Origin: UBA12567 sp964598425
GTDB taxonomy: Bacteria > Planctomycetota > Phycisphaerae > Phycisphaerales > SM1A02
Assembly: GCA_964598425.1 (NCBI GenBank)
Contig: CAZRBV010000007.1
Span: 1 to 64,000 of the forward strand
Direction of reading: 5' to 3'
DNA length: 64,000 nt
The notes beneath the pieces are model-generated. The model had not been told where the DNA came from. It saw nothing but the letters and a program-made list of their open reading frames with translations, and did not search any database. Shown here piece by piece: positions 31,778-41,042 of the stretch; within the stretch, counting starts at the first letter, position 1; each line of letters begins with the position of its first letter. Made by a program: the position numbers and the translations under genes.

Positions 31778-33488
31778 TCGTCCGGGGGTCGACCCGGCCC
31801 AGCACAACCAGCAGGTTCGCATCGCATCGTGGGCAACCGCCTTGACCATTCTGGCAACGGTCGGCCTTCTGGGCATTCCGCTCAGGGTGTGGCAGTTGCA
31901 GCAGTCGCCTGGGAAACAACTCGCAGCCGCTGTTGCGGAAGACCTGAGTGTCCGGAGGCCACTCGTTCGCCGCGGCGATCTGCTTGATCGTCGGGGCCGC
32001 GTTCTGGCAACCAGTTCACTGGGGTGGGGCGTCTTCATCGATCCTGCCCTCAGCGAAGATCCGATGATGCTTGGGGTGCAGCTGCAGAACACCATCGGGA
32101 TCTCCGCTATCGATGTCCAACGGCGGCTTGCCGGACGACTCCATCGCCGGTACATATCGATCGAGGGGCTGCTCGAAGATTGGCAGGTTGAACGACTCAG
32201 AGCCGAAGCCTTGTCCGGTATCGGCATGGAGCGACGTGCAATCAGACACTACCCACTCTCAGACACGGCCGAATCTCTTGTAGGCACTGTCGGATTCGAT
32301 CACGGCGGCCTCTCCGGACTCGAGCACTCACTCCAGAGGGCGCTCGACTCGGAACAAGGAAGAATCGTGAGTGTGCGTGATGTCCGAAGACGGACCATGT
32401 GGATCCCTCCCAACGGATTCGATCCGGGAGAGAACGGCGACTCGGTACGCCTGAGTATCGATCTGGTCATCCAACGCATGGCTGAAGATCGCCTTGAATC
32501 AGCCGTCTCTGCATACGGAGCGGCCGGAGGCCGGGTCGTCATCATGGACCCCGCGAGCGGCGAGCTCCTCGCCGTCGCCGACATCGATCGAGGCAGCACA
32601 ACACACAACCCCCACCTTCGCAGAAACCGTTGCGTGAGTGATCCCTACGAGCCCGGATCCACCTTCAAGCCATTCGTCTGGGCGTTGGCAACGGAGGCTG
32701 GCGCCGCAGATCCGGACGAAATCCTGCCGACACCCAGCACCGGACCGCACCGCACATCGTTTGGTCGCCGCATTCGTGATGCGCATGACCGCGGGCCGAC
32801 TTCGTGGCGGGATGTTCTGGTCTACTCCCTCAACAGCGGTATGGCCATCGTCGCTGAGCGATTGCCACATGAGCTGCTCAGTGAGAGCGTGGCAAAGCTG
32901 GGCTTTGGGCGAACAACAGGGTGTGGTATCCCTGGGGAAACCGTCGGCATTGTGACCCCGGCATCGAAGTGGTCCACGTACACACAGACCTCTGTCGCCA
33001 TGGGACACGAGATTGCCGTCACGCCGATCCAGATGGCAAGGGCCTTCTCTGCCTTCGCGGCCGAAGGCAGAATCCCGGCAGCCACGATTCATGCAGGCCG
33101 AAATCAGGAGGATTCTTTCTCAGTCGCCGTGTTCGAACCTGACACTGCAGATCTTGCCCGCCAGACCATGCAGCGGGTCATGACTGAGGGCACGGGCAAG
33201 CGAGTTCAATCATCCCAGTACTCGATGTTTGGCAAGTCGGGCACCGCCCAACTCCCCAAGGCCGAAGGGGGCGGATACCACGAACATCGATACGTATCCA
33301 GCTTCATTGCAGGCGCCCCGGTCCACGACACTCGGCTCATCGTGCTTTGCGTCATAGACGACCCCGACCGGTCACTCGGCCGCTGGTATGGCGGATCAAC
33401 AGCAGGTCCGGTTGTTCGGGATCTCGTCGATAGCGTCCTGCCCTACCTTGGCGTCGCCCCCGATCAACTCCAAGCCGCCGCCGATTGA
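31770..33488 (+). CDS. ftsI: peptidoglycan transpeptidase FtsI (class B PBP)
   Basis: The 572-residue class B penicillin-binding protein has an N-terminal membrane helix (about 20-42), the conserved RGDLLDRRGRVLA at about 68, and all three transpeptidase motifs: STFK (Ser 297), SLNSG (Ser 353) and KSGT (Lys 489). It cross-links septal peptidoglycan in division. It overlaps the FtsL-like gene and ends the cluster; murE and later genes of the usual division cluster do not follow. An active-looking FtsI is noteworthy because many planctomycetes have lost most division and wall genes. Confidence 0.93.
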   Translation: MIDRPGVDPAQHNQQVRIASWATALTILATVGLLGIPLRVWQLQQSPGKQLAAAVAEDLSVRRPLVRRGDLLDRRGRVLATSSLGWGVFIDPALSEDPMMLGVQLQNTIGISAIDVQRRLAGRLHRRYISIEGLLEDWQVERLRAEALSGIGMERRAIRHYPLSDTAESLVGTVGFDHGGLSGLEHSLQRALDSEQGRIVSVRDVRRRTMWIPPNGFDPGENGDSVRLSIDLVIQRMAEDRLESAVSAYGAAGGRVVIMDPASGELLAVADIDRGSTTHNPHLRRNRCVSDPYEPGSTFKPFVWALATEAGAADPDEILPTPSTGPHRTSFGRRIRDAHDRGPTSWRDVLVYSLNSGMAIVAERLPHELLSESVAKLGFGRTTGCGIPGETVGIVTPASKWSTYTQTSVAMGHEIAVTPIQMARAFSAFAAEGRIPAATIHAGRNQEDSFSVAVFEPDTADLARQTMQRVMTEGTGKRVQSSQYSMFGKSGTAQLPKAEGGGYHEHRYVSSFIAGAPVHDTRLIVLCVIDDPDRSLGRWYGGSTAGPVVRDLVDSVLPYLGVAPDQLQAAAD

Positions 33489-33495
33489 CCTGCAT

Positions 33496-34392
33496 TCAGC
33501 GCCACCCTGGATCCTTCCCCGAAAGCCCGGCGAGCTCACGGCAACCACCGATCACCAGCAGTCCCGCAACTCCAACGATGGCGAAGGCGATTGCAGCCTC
33601 CCACGCGCCGATCGCGCGGCACCACGCCGCGGCAAGCATCGGCTGCCACAGCGCGACGTAGCGCACAACTTTCCCCGCTGCGATCATCCTTGAAGAAGCC
33701 GTCGCGATCTTCCATCTCACCAGAATGACGAGCAGCACCGCCGCGCCGAAAGGCCAGAGCAGCTGCCAGGCACTCATTGCCTCCGGCCACAGCGACCACC
33801 CGCCCCCCGCCTGCAGCGTGACAATCACACCGGACATCATCGCCCAACCTGCGATCACCGCTGGGATTGCTCGAAGCGAAAGGACTGGCCGCTTGTCCGC
33901 AAGCATGTGCACCCCAATTGATGTCGCCACGATGATCGACATCAACATCCATACTGCCAGCGGCAGGGGCATCCGCCAGTCGGGCACAAGCATGATGCCA
34001 GCCAGGAGTGCGCCCGGCACAAGCAAGCCGATTCCCGGGATGAACCTCGATACCGCAGTGTGAAAGAGAAGCAATGTCGCCAGCACAAGCAACACGTAAG
34101 TCGCATCGCCCCCCAGCACTGAAGCAGCAAACATCGCCAGAAGTATGGATCCGACCAATACGATGATTCCAGGGCCGGTGGCCTGCAATGGGCTGCTGCC
34201 ACGAATGACTTCGTCTCGCCGGTGGTCAAGAAGGTCGTTCAGGACACCGCCGAAAATGACGAGTGACACGGCCGCCGTCGCCGCAGCGATGCTCGCGGGC
34301 AACGGGGCCAGAGGAAGAACGACTTGGCTGCCCCCGCCCAGGTGCCTGGTCACCACAACGGCCAGCACGGCGTCACAGGCAACGCCAAACAT
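33496..34392 (-). CDS. UbiA-family prenyltransferase-like membrane protein
   Basis: The product of about 298 residues (from ATG 34392) has eight or so hydrophobic segments. It carries a UbiA-type Asp motif, NDLLDHRRDEVIRG, near residue 50, and a second weaker segment, MLADKRPVLS. UbiA enzymes attach prenyl chains to aromatic acceptors (quinones, hemes, chlorophyll, or lipid carriers); the substrate cannot be told. The frame is open to an ATG at 34503, but that start would overlap the ribH promoter and start codon, so 34392 is preferred. It ends 7 bases from the ftsI stop, convergently. Confidence 0.75.
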   Translation of the reverse strand: MFGVACDAVLAVVVTRHLGGGSQVVLPLAPLPASIAAATAAVSLVIFGGVLNDLLDHRRDEVIRGSSPLQATGPGIIVLVGSILLAMFAASVLGGDATYVLLVLATLLLFHTAVSRFIPGIGLLVPGALLAGIMLVPDWRMPLPLAVWMLMSIIVATSIGVHMLADKRPVLSLRAIPAVIAGWAMMSGVIVTLQAGGGWSLWPEAMSAWQLLWPFGAAVLLVILVRWKIATASSRMIAAGKVVRYVALWQPMLAAAWCRAIGAWEAAIAFAIVGVAGLLVIGGCRELAGLSGKDPGWR

Positions 34393-34467
34393 GATCGTGC
34401 CCCGCGTATGTCCATCGTGAAGTCTGGGCAGTGTTCTTCTCCCAACCGGCAGGCAGTCGCTCGTTCG

Positions 34468-34476
34468 CGGTACGAT
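34468..34476 (+). promoter_or_regulatory. candidate -10 element of ribH
   Basis: CGGTACGAT carries a -10-like TACGAT at 34471-34476. A transcript starting about 7 bases later would have a leader of roughly 20 bases before the ribH TTG. It matches the recurring CGGTACNAT motif of this window. Confidence 0.45.
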
Positions 34477-34502
34477 AGTCCGCTCGGCGTCAAGGTGCCC
34501 CA

Positions 34503-35018
34503 TTGTCAACGGATCAACTTACCGTGCCCCAGTACCAACAAACCCATACCACCCACACTGCCTCGGGCCTGCGAATTGCTCTGGCAGTCTCCATGTACCA
34601 CGAGGACATCGTTGGACCTCTGGAAGCAGCCGCCCGCGAGGCCTTTCTTGAGGCTGGCGGCGACAGCGCCCAGTTGTCCGTCATGCGATGTGCTGGGGCC
34701 TGGGAACTTCCTTCAGCGATCGCAGCCATGCGTGATCGACTGGAACCGGCCCCACAGGCCTATGTGGCATTGGGGTGCGTCATCAAGGGCGATACGTCCC
34801 ACGATCGATGGATCATCGGGGCGGCCTGCGCCGAGCTGGCCCGGCTTTCGGTGCGATTGACGTTGCCGGTGGGGATGGGATTGCTGACCTGCGACACCAT
34901 TGAGCAGGCTCGTGAGCGAGCGGGTGGGTCGCGGGGCAACAAGGGGCGAGAAGCAATGCTCGCAACAATCCTGCAAGCCAATGAGATGAATCAACTCGAG
35001 TGGGGACGAGACGCATGA
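34503..35018 (+). CDS. ribH: 6,7-dimethyl-8-ribityllumazine synthase
   Basis: The 171-residue lumazine synthase carries out the penultimate step of riboflavin synthesis. Typical motifs are AGAWELPSAIAAM (substrate loop), ALGCVIKGDTSHDRWI (the GxVxxG-TxH loop with the catalytic His), and PVGMGLLTCDTIEQARERAG. It starts with TTG at 34503, preceded by AAGGTG; no ATG lies close enough to include the conserved N-terminus. Its stop overlaps nusB (ATGA), a common ribH-nusB pairing. Confidence 0.93.
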   Translation: MSTDQLTVPQYQQTHTTHTASGLRIALAVSMYHEDIVGPLEAAAREAFLEAGGDSAQLSVMRCAGAWELPSAIAAMRDRLEPAPQAYVALGCVIKGDTSHDRWIIGAACAELARLSVRLTLPVGMGLLTCDTIEQARERAGGSRGNKGREAMLATILQANEMNQLEWGRDA

Positions 35019-35476
35019 ACGACCATCATGTGATCCGCCGGGGCGCCCTGCTGGCGCTGTGCCAGTTTGATTCTGGCCGGGATGACGATCTCGATTCGGT
35101 TCGCGAAGGACTGCTGGCCGCAGAGATTGACGAGCGCCTGGTGGATGCCGCCATGTCTCTGGCAACCGACACGTGGTCCGCCCGCGAGGAGGTGGACAGG
35201 CTGATCGCGCCGCTGACCACAGACTGGCCTCGCCACCGCCAGCCGCTCCTGGACCGTTGCGTGCTGCGGCTTGCAGCGTGGGAGATCTCTTCCGAGCGGG
35301 TGCCGCCAAAGGTCGCCATCAACGAAGCAATCGACCTTGTGCGAGAGTTCAGCACGGCAGACTCGCCTCGATTCGTCAACGGCGTCCTCGACCGGCTCTG
35401 GCACGATGCACCAGACCCAGTCAAGACATCCCCTCTGCCAGGCGATCACGAAGTTTCTCCGGATGCAGTGAACTGA
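35015..35476 (+). CDS. nusB: transcription antitermination factor NusB
   Basis: The 153-residue all-helical RNA-binding protein works with NusE in rRNA antitermination. The characteristic RRGALLALCQFD start and the C-terminal CVLRLAAWEI...VPPKVAINEAIDLVREF...RFVNGVLDRL are present. The start is the ATG at 35015, overlapping the ribH stop. The stop overlaps the ftsY ATG (TGATG), so ribH-nusB-ftsY form one coupled unit. Confidence 0.94.
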   Translation: MNDHHVIRRGALLALCQFDSGRDDDLDSVREGLLAAEIDERLVDAAMSLATDTWSAREEVDRLIAPLTTDWPRHRQPLLDRCVLRLAAWEISSERVPPKVAINEAIDLVREFSTADSPRFVNGVLDRLWHDAPDPVKTSPLPGDHEVSPDAVN

Positions 35477-36399
35477 TGGGCATTCTTCGGTCCACGTTCG
35501 GAGCATTGCGGCGAGGACTCGACCGGACCCGTGACGCACTGGGCGGTTCGCTCAGCAGAGTGATTCGCGGCCGCCGGCTCGATGCCGAGACGATCGGGGT
35601 GATAGAAACCTATCTGCTTCAGGCGGACGTCGGTACTGCGACAACTCAGGAACTCGTCTCCACCCTTCGCGCCGATGCCCAAGCCGGGCGTATGGACCGG
35701 GGGGAAGACGCCATCGAGTTCCTCAAAACCCAGCTCAAAGAGAAACTGGGTGAAGCCGCTCCACTTGCAACGAGCGATGACCCACCGCTGGTCATTCTTG
35801 TTGCGGGCGTCAATGGTGTCGGCAAGACAACATCGGTAGCAAAGATTGCGCACGCGCTTCGTGAGGACGGCCGATCGGTTCTTCTCGCCGCAGCCGACAC
35901 ATTTCGTGCTGGCGCTGTTGCTCAGCTCGCAATCTGGGGTGAGCGACTGGGCGTCGACGTCATCCGGGGCGCCGAAGGGGCCGATCCCGCCGCCGTCGTC
36001 TGGGATGCCGTCGAAGCGGCGCTCGCGCGAAATGTCGATGTGCTCCTGGTTGACACCGCCGGGCGGATGCACACAGAGGCGGGGCTCATGCGGCAACTCA
36101 CCAAGATCCGCGATGTTCTGGCGAAGCGCATTCCTGGAGCTCCACACGAGGTCCTGCTCGTGCTTGACGCAACGCAGGGTCAGAATGCAATGGTGCAGGC
36201 CAGCAGGTTCTGTGAGGCGGTCGATGTCACCGGCATTTTTCTCGCAAAGCTCGACGGGACGGCCCGCGGTGGCATCACGGTGCCAATCGCAACCGAGCTG
36301 GGAATCCCCGTCAAGCTGGTTGGTCTCGGTGAACGGCCCGAAGACGTCGAACCATTCAGGCCAGACACCTTTGTCGAGGCCATGTTCTCTGAGGAGTAG
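35476..36399 (+). CDS. ftsY: signal recognition particle receptor FtsY
   Basis: The 307-residue SRP receptor GTPase delivers ribosome-nascent chains to the membrane. The NG domain is complete: GVNGVGKTTSVAKIA (G1), AADTFRAGAVAQL, DTAGRMHTE (G3), LDATQGQNA, AKLDGTARGG (G4) and GLGERPEDVEPF. There is almost no acidic A domain at the N-terminus, as in many bacteria. The ATG at 35476 overlaps the nusB stop; a longer frame inside nusB is rejected. Confidence 0.96.
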   Translation: MGILRSTFGALRRGLDRTRDALGGSLSRVIRGRRLDAETIGVIETYLLQADVGTATTQELVSTLRADAQAGRMDRGEDAIEFLKTQLKEKLGEAAPLATSDDPPLVILVAGVNGVGKTTSVAKIAHALREDGRSVLLAAADTFRAGAVAQLAIWGERLGVDVIRGAEGADPAAVVWDAVEAALARNVDVLLVDTAGRMHTEAGLMRQLTKIRDVLAKRIPGAPHEVLLVLDATQGQNAMVQASRFCEAVDVTGIFLAKLDGTARGGITVPIATELGIPVKLVGLGERPEDVEPFRPDTFVEAMFSEE

Positions 36400-36512
36400 C
36401 AGCCGCGCCCCACACCCCGGGATGACCGCTGCAGATGGGACGCTGGCAGTGACCTGCTCGACTCGCAGAATCCGACCGGCAATCCATCAGGAATCGCCCC
36501 TCGCCCTCAGCA

Positions 36513-36524
36513 GGGAGATCTCCC
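36513..36524. promoter_or_regulatory. 12-bp perfect palindrome upstream of the lptD-like gene
   Basis: GGGAGATCTCCC is a perfect dyad in the 154-base gap between ftsY and the LptD-like gene, 30 bases before the latter's start. It could be a regulator site; no family is suggested by sequence alone. Confidence 0.3.
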
Positions 36525-36553
36525 CTGCCCGGTCACCGATCCGGTGGCAGCCC

Positions 36554-39500
36554 ATGCGGGCTCGGGGTATTGTCCGCACTGTGCAGGACGCGGTATCAGT
36601 CATCTCGCGGTGTTGGATCTGGGCCGCCGTGCTGGCCACACTCGCCACTGTGGCTCAACCTGTCCACGCAGTTGCTTCAATCAGCGGATCCAACACACCG
36701 TCGACCAAAATGCCGGCCCTGACAGGGCACTCGCTGGGAGGGCTGGTGCTGCCGGTTGAACCCCGCAATGGTGATATCACGATTCGGTGCTTGCAGGGAT
36801 GGCACTGGCGAAGCGGAAGTACCCAGCGGCTGATCGCTCAAGGCGATGCCCTCATCAACATCGCAGGCTGGCAGTTTGAAGGCCAGAGGCTGGTGCTCTG
36901 GCTCGACCGCATCCCGAGTGCCGACGGCCTCATTACACAGGTCGCCCTCTGGATCCCGGAAGCCACCGCCCACACATCCAGTGTCGGGCGAGGCCCGAGC
37001 GGTCGAAACCTTCTGGTCGTCGGATCGATCCGGGGCGAGACCGTCATTGACACAGCGATCATGACGCCCGGGAAACCCAGAGCGCTCGCTCACATCATCA
37101 AACGGTCGGATGACCGCCTCGCCGCCTATGTGGCGGGGCTCCAGGCGACTCCCCCGATCCTTGAGAACCACCCTGTTGTGGTGGATCGCCACACGCCAGC
37201 AGCGGGATTTGTCCCGGTTCCCGGCGGATCGCTCCCCGCAGCAATTGAAGATCCACTGGTCCCATCCTCGCTCGATGCCCGTTGGCTGCGCCAACCCGGC
37301 GCCACCATCGCCTTCAGCGCCAACCATGTCACCGTCGATGCAGGCGAAGTCGAATCGACGGTACTGATCGATGGCAATGTCGTTGTGCACTATCGACCTG
37401 CCAACCGCAATGACGAACTCGGCGCGCTCAGGCTCTCGGCCGAACGCGCGGTCATCTACGCCAGCCCCACGACACTGGCGGATGCGGCTGACACCATGTC
37501 GGCCGACGACGTCCGTGGAATCTATCTCGAAGGGGCGGTTGTGGCAGAGTCCGATCGAGATGATTACGTCGTTCGCGCGCAGCGGATGTATTACGACTTC
37601 ATCACAGATCGAGCCATCATGCTTGACGCGGTCCTGAGGACGTACGATCGCGAACGAAAGGTCCCTGTGTTTGCGCGTGCCACCGAACTCCGCCAACTTG
37701 CGAGCGATCAATGGTCGGGGAAGGGCGTACAACTGTCTGCCTCTTCATTCGCAACTCCAACGCTGTCCATCGGGGCCGACACTGCGACAATACGTCAGAT
37801 CCCAGGGACGATTCAGGAGGATGGCACGCAGACCGAAACGAAGATTGAGGTGACTGGCGTCCACAACACCATCCGTGCAGGCGGCGTCCCCTTCTTCTAT
37901 TGGCCGTACTTCAAGGGCTACGCGGACCGTATGCCGCTGGTTGGCCAAGCCACGAGTTTCGAGTCATACAAAGGCATCGGCATTGAGATGAAGTGGGATC
38001 TCCCAACGCTCCTGGGCATGGAACCGCTCCCCGATGACACCCTGACTCTGGAAACGTCAGGCTATACCAAGCGAGGACCGGCACTCGGCCTGAACTGGCG
38101 ATGGGACCGCCCAGGCGAGCACGGTGGTTTGACAGCGTGGGGCATCCACGATGACACCAACCGGGACGAAAAACTCAGCACCGGAATCATCCAGGAAGTC
38201 CCGAAGACATGGCGCGGATATCTGTTGTTCGAAGATCAGATACAGCTCGGCAACAACTGGAAACTCCAGGCCCAAGCCTCCTGGATTTCCGACGCTACCT
38301 TTATGAATTCCTGGCGAAAAGTGGATTTCCGGGAGCGCCGAGAATACGAGACGAGCCTGTACCTGGCCAAAGACGAGGGGAACTCATCACTTTCGGCATT
38401 GATCGACTACTCGCTGAATGACTTCGTATCGAACAGTTGGCTGCTTGCTTCTCAAGGCTTCCAACTGGAAGAGTTTCCGAAGGCCTCCTATCGCCGCTTC
38501 GGAAACGACGTGCTCGACACATTGACGTACAGCGGCGACATTTCCTTCAGCCGATTCAAGGCCGTCATTCCAAAGGGGACAGCAGCGGACAACGGCATCA
38601 CCGTCAACGCATTCCGAGGCCCGAATGTCGCGTTCGGACCGAACGATGACATCGCGACAGCGCTCGCCCAGCGGGGCATCGGCGAGGACTGGTCGACACG
38701 TGTCAACAGCATGCACCATGTCACCATGCCGCTGACCTATGGCGCTTTCCAGGTCACGCCCTTCGCGTCGGCCCAGATTCAGGGGTTCCTGCAGAATGAC
38801 ACGGCGGTACCCAATGAGGACTCTGACTTTCGTGGTCTTGGCGGCGTAGGTGTTCATGCGACAACGACGATCCAACGAGTCTTCAATGGCGTCGATAACG
38901 ACACGCTTGGATTGCACCGACTTCGGGTGCTGCTCGACCCGTGGGTTCGCACCTGGATTTCCGCTGCAAACTTCAACCCCATGGATGTCCCCGATTACGA
39001 CCCACTTGTTGATGCCACGGCGCGAGGCGGCGCGATGCAGTTTGGACTGCGGAATCGCCTTCAAACACAGCGAGGCGGCGCTGGACGCTGGTATGACGCC
39101 GACTGGCTGACCACCTCGGTCGCCGCCACCTTCAGCACCTCGGACGCCACACAGCGGTGGTTTACCCCCAGATGGAATGAGGCCAACCCGCTCTGGTCGT
39201 CCTTCGGCAACTTCGTTGATGGTTCGCTCGACTTCCGACCTGCCGAAGCCATTACATTCGTAGGCGAAGGCACCTGGGATCTCGACCTCGATGGATGGAC
39301 CCGCTATGCAGTCGGGCTCGATCTCGATCACTCACCGCGACTCTCAACCGGCGTGTCATATCGGTACTTCGATGTTCCGGATGACTACGCCGAGGCGTTT
39401 CCAAACAACGTCCCCAATGCGCTGGGCGAGCTGCTCGAACTCGCAGTCAACTATGAGATATCAAAGACCTACAAGGCAACCCTGACCCCGCAATACAATT

Positions 39501-39640
39501 TCTCCGAGGACGACCTCCAGTCGGTCATGGCGAGACTGACCAGACAACTTCCAGACTTCGATCTGACGTTCTACGTCAACTACGATCAAATCGAAGACGA
39601 GACCACGGCGGGGCTCCAGCTGAGCAATACGAAGTTCTAG
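36554..39640 (+). CDS. LptD-like outer-membrane LPS assembly protein
   Basis: The 1028-residue product has a signal peptide (cut likely after VHA) and a poorly conserved N-terminal domain. An OstA/LptA-like beta-jellyroll lies at about 250-430 (LSAERAVIY...DVRGIYLEG...VRAQRMYYDF). A long C-terminal region of alternating aromatic and polar strands resembles a beta-barrel, with short conserved segments such as IRAGGVPFFYWPYFKGY near 450. LptD inserts lipopolysaccharide in the outer leaflet of the outer membrane. The domain order fits LptD, but similarity is read by pattern only. Its stop TAG overlaps the convergent rsmA stop within CTAG. Confidence 0.8.
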   Translation: MRARGIVRTVQDAVSVISRCWIWAAVLATLATVAQPVHAVASISGSNTPSTKMPALTGHSLGGLVLPVEPRNGDITIRCLQGWHWRSGSTQRLIAQGDALINIAGWQFEGQRLVLWLDRIPSADGLITQVALWIPEATAHTSSVGRGPSGRNLLVVGSIRGETVIDTAIMTPGKPRALAHIIKRSDDRLAAYVAGLQATPPILENHPVVVDRHTPAAGFVPVPGGSLPAAIEDPLVPSSLDARWLRQPGATIAFSANHVTVDAGEVESTVLIDGNVVVHYRPANRNDELGALRLSAERAVIYASPTTLADAADTMSADDVRGIYLEGAVVAESDRDDYVVRAQRMYYDFITDRAIMLDAVLRTYDRERKVPVFARATELRQLASDQWSGKGVQLSASSFATPTLSIGADTATIRQIPGTIQEDGTQTETKIEVTGVHNTIRAGGVPFFYWPYFKGYADRMPLVGQATSFESYKGIGIEMKWDLPTLLGMEPLPDDTLTLETSGYTKRGPALGLNWRWDRPGEHGGLTAWGIHDDTNRDEKLSTGIIQEVPKTWRGYLLFEDQIQLGNNWKLQAQASWISDATFMNSWRKVDFRERREYETSLYLAKDEGNSSLSALIDYSLNDFVSNSWLLASQGFQLEEFPKASYRRFGNDVLDTLTYSGDISFSRFKAVIPKGTAADNGITVNAFRGPNVAFGPNDDIATALAQRGIGEDWSTRVNSMHHVTMPLTYGAFQVTPFASAQIQGFLQNDTAVPNEDSDFRGLGGVGVHATTTIQRVFNGVDNDTLGLHRLRVLLDPWVRTWISAANFNPMDVPDYDPLVDATARGGAMQFGLRNRLQTQRGGAGRWYDADWLTTSVAATFSTSDATQRWFTPRWNEANPLWSSFGNFVDGSLDFRPAEAITFVGEGTWDLDLDGWTRYAVGLDLDHSPRLSTGVSYRYFDVPDDYAEAFPNNVPNALGELLELAVNYEISKTYKATLTPQYNFSEDDLQSVMARLTRQLPDFDLTFYVNYDQIEDETTAGLQLSNTKF

Positions 39641-40443
39641 TGGGTCGCTGCAAACAACCGCTCCAGAGTCGGAATGTCGAGTTGCTCACAACGATCGCGT
39701 GGATCGACTCCGGCAGCCTGCACGCACTCAATGCCAAGCACGCCGCCGAGTTGCTTGCGCCTGGTTGAGAAAAGTTTCGTCACGAATCTCGCAAATGCCC
39801 GGCCGTCGAAATCGGGCCGGCCATCCCGGGGGACAATGCTGATCATCGCGCTCTTGACCTTCGGTGGCGGCCAGAAGCAACCGGCCCCAAGGGTCGCGAT
39901 TCGGTGAACCTCTCCTCGGCACTGCACGAGGATCCCGAGCGGCCCCCATGCAGGCGAACCTGGCTTCGCCACGAGACGATCGGCAACCTCGTCCTGGATC
40001 GTCACATACTGCCCCATGCACGAGTATTCGCCGAGAAGAAGTTCTGCCATGACAGGGCTTGCAATCTGATACGGCAGATTCGCAACCAGCCGAAACGGCC
40101 TTCCATTCAGCGCGGCTATGACCTCTGGAGCAAGTGACCGTCCGCGCCCAAGGCAGTCTCCCCGTATCAGCGCCACCTTCGACCCAAAGCGAGATGAAAT
40201 GAGATCTGCGAGGCCGCGGTCGATCTCGACGGCCACCACATCCGCCCCACGCTCGAGCAGTGGCTCAGTCAAGGCACCCGTCCCCGGCCCGACCTCAAGA
40301 ACCAGATCACCCTCACCGACACCGGAGGCATCAACGAGGCGCCGCAACAGATTGTGATCGTGCAGAAAGTTCTGGCCGAATCGCTTTCGGGGCGTCAGGC
40401 CGCGTTCGGCCAGCAAGGCCTTGATCTCTGACAATCGCTGCAT
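39637..40443 (-). CDS. rsmA: 16S rRNA (A1518/A1519-N6) dimethyltransferase
   Basis: The 268-residue KsgA/RsmA dimethylates two adjacent adenosines near the 3' end of 16S rRNA. It shows RKRFGQNFLHD at the N-terminus, the SAM motif LEVGPGTGALTEPLL, LVANLPYQIASPV (the NLPY catalytic motif) and a C-terminal domain ending in FSTRRKQLGGVL. The start ATG is at 40443; the frame extends further upstream into efp, but that part is not related. It lies 8 bases downstream of efp on the minus strand and ends in a CTAG overlap with the LptD-like gene. Confidence 0.95.
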   Translation of the reverse strand: MQRLSEIKALLAERGLTPRKRFGQNFLHDHNLLRRLVDASGVGEGDLVLEVGPGTGALTEPLLERGADVVAVEIDRGLADLISSRFGSKVALIRGDCLGRGRSLAPEVIAALNGRPFRLVANLPYQIASPVMAELLLGEYSCMGQYVTIQDEVADRLVAKPGSPAWGPLGILVQCRGEVHRIATLGAGCFWPPPKVKSAMISIVPRDGRPDFDGRAFARFVTKLFSTRRKQLGGVLGIECVQAAGVDPRDRCEQLDIPTLERLFAATH

Positions 40444-40451
40444 GGCCCCAC

Positions 40452-41024
40452 TCAGGCCTTGCCGAGATACTCGCCGGTCTCGGTGTTGATCTTGACGCGT
40501 TGCCCCGTCTCGATGAACGGTGGCACGCGAACACGTGCACCCGTTTCGACAGTTGCCTCTTTGAGCTGGTTCGTTGCGGTCGCAGCCTTCGGCTGCGGCG
40601 CCGTTTCCGTGATCTCCAGCTCCACTGCGGCGGGAAGTTCGACGCCAAGTGCGCGACCGTCGAACACGGTGATCACACACTCAAGACTCTCCACCAGCCA
40701 GTTGGTCGCGTCGCCAAGCAGTTCCCCATCGATCTCAACCTGATCAAATGTCTCACCGTCCATGAAGACAAACGGCCCCTTGCCGTGGCCGCTCGAATCA
40801 TAGAGGTACTGCATCTTGCGGCGATCGATCGAAACATCCTCGAGTTTGTCACTTGAGTTGAGGCGATTCGTCTTGATCGTCCCGGTATCAACACTCTTCA
40901 TTTTGGCCTGCACGTACGCAGGGCCCTTGCCGGGCTTCACATGATCGGTGTCGAGCACAACCTGAAGTTGGCCTTCGTAAATCAACGCCTGTCCCTTTTT
41001 CAGATCCGTCGCTTTGATGGGCAT
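40452..41024 (-). CDS. efp: translation elongation factor P
   Basis: The 190-residue EF-P relieves ribosome stalling at polyproline. The tip loop is HVKPGKGPAY with Lys 33 at the position of the modified lysine in E. coli EF-P, suggesting beta-lysylation by an EpmA-type enzyme. The N-terminal KOW-like domain and the C-terminal OB domains (FMDGETFDQV, ending TGEYLGKA) are intact. The ATG at 41024 follows a purine-rich CAGGAGG. It sits between rny and rsmA in one minus-strand group. Confidence 0.95.
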   Translation of the reverse strand: MPIKATDLKKGQALIYEGQLQVVLDTDHVKPGKGPAYVQAKMKSVDTGTIKTNRLNSSDKLEDVSIDRRKMQYLYDSSGHGKGPFVFMDGETFDQVEIDGELLGDATNWLVESLECVITVFDGRALGVELPAAVELEITETAPQPKAATATNQLKEATVETGARVRVPPFIETGQRVKINTETGEYLGKA

Positions 41025-41042
41025 GGCCTCAGGCCTCCTGAT

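Noticed and set aside
34393..34503. Longer N-terminus of the UbiA-like protein
   Set aside because: It would overlap the ribH promoter motif and start codon; the conserved membrane domain starts after 34392.
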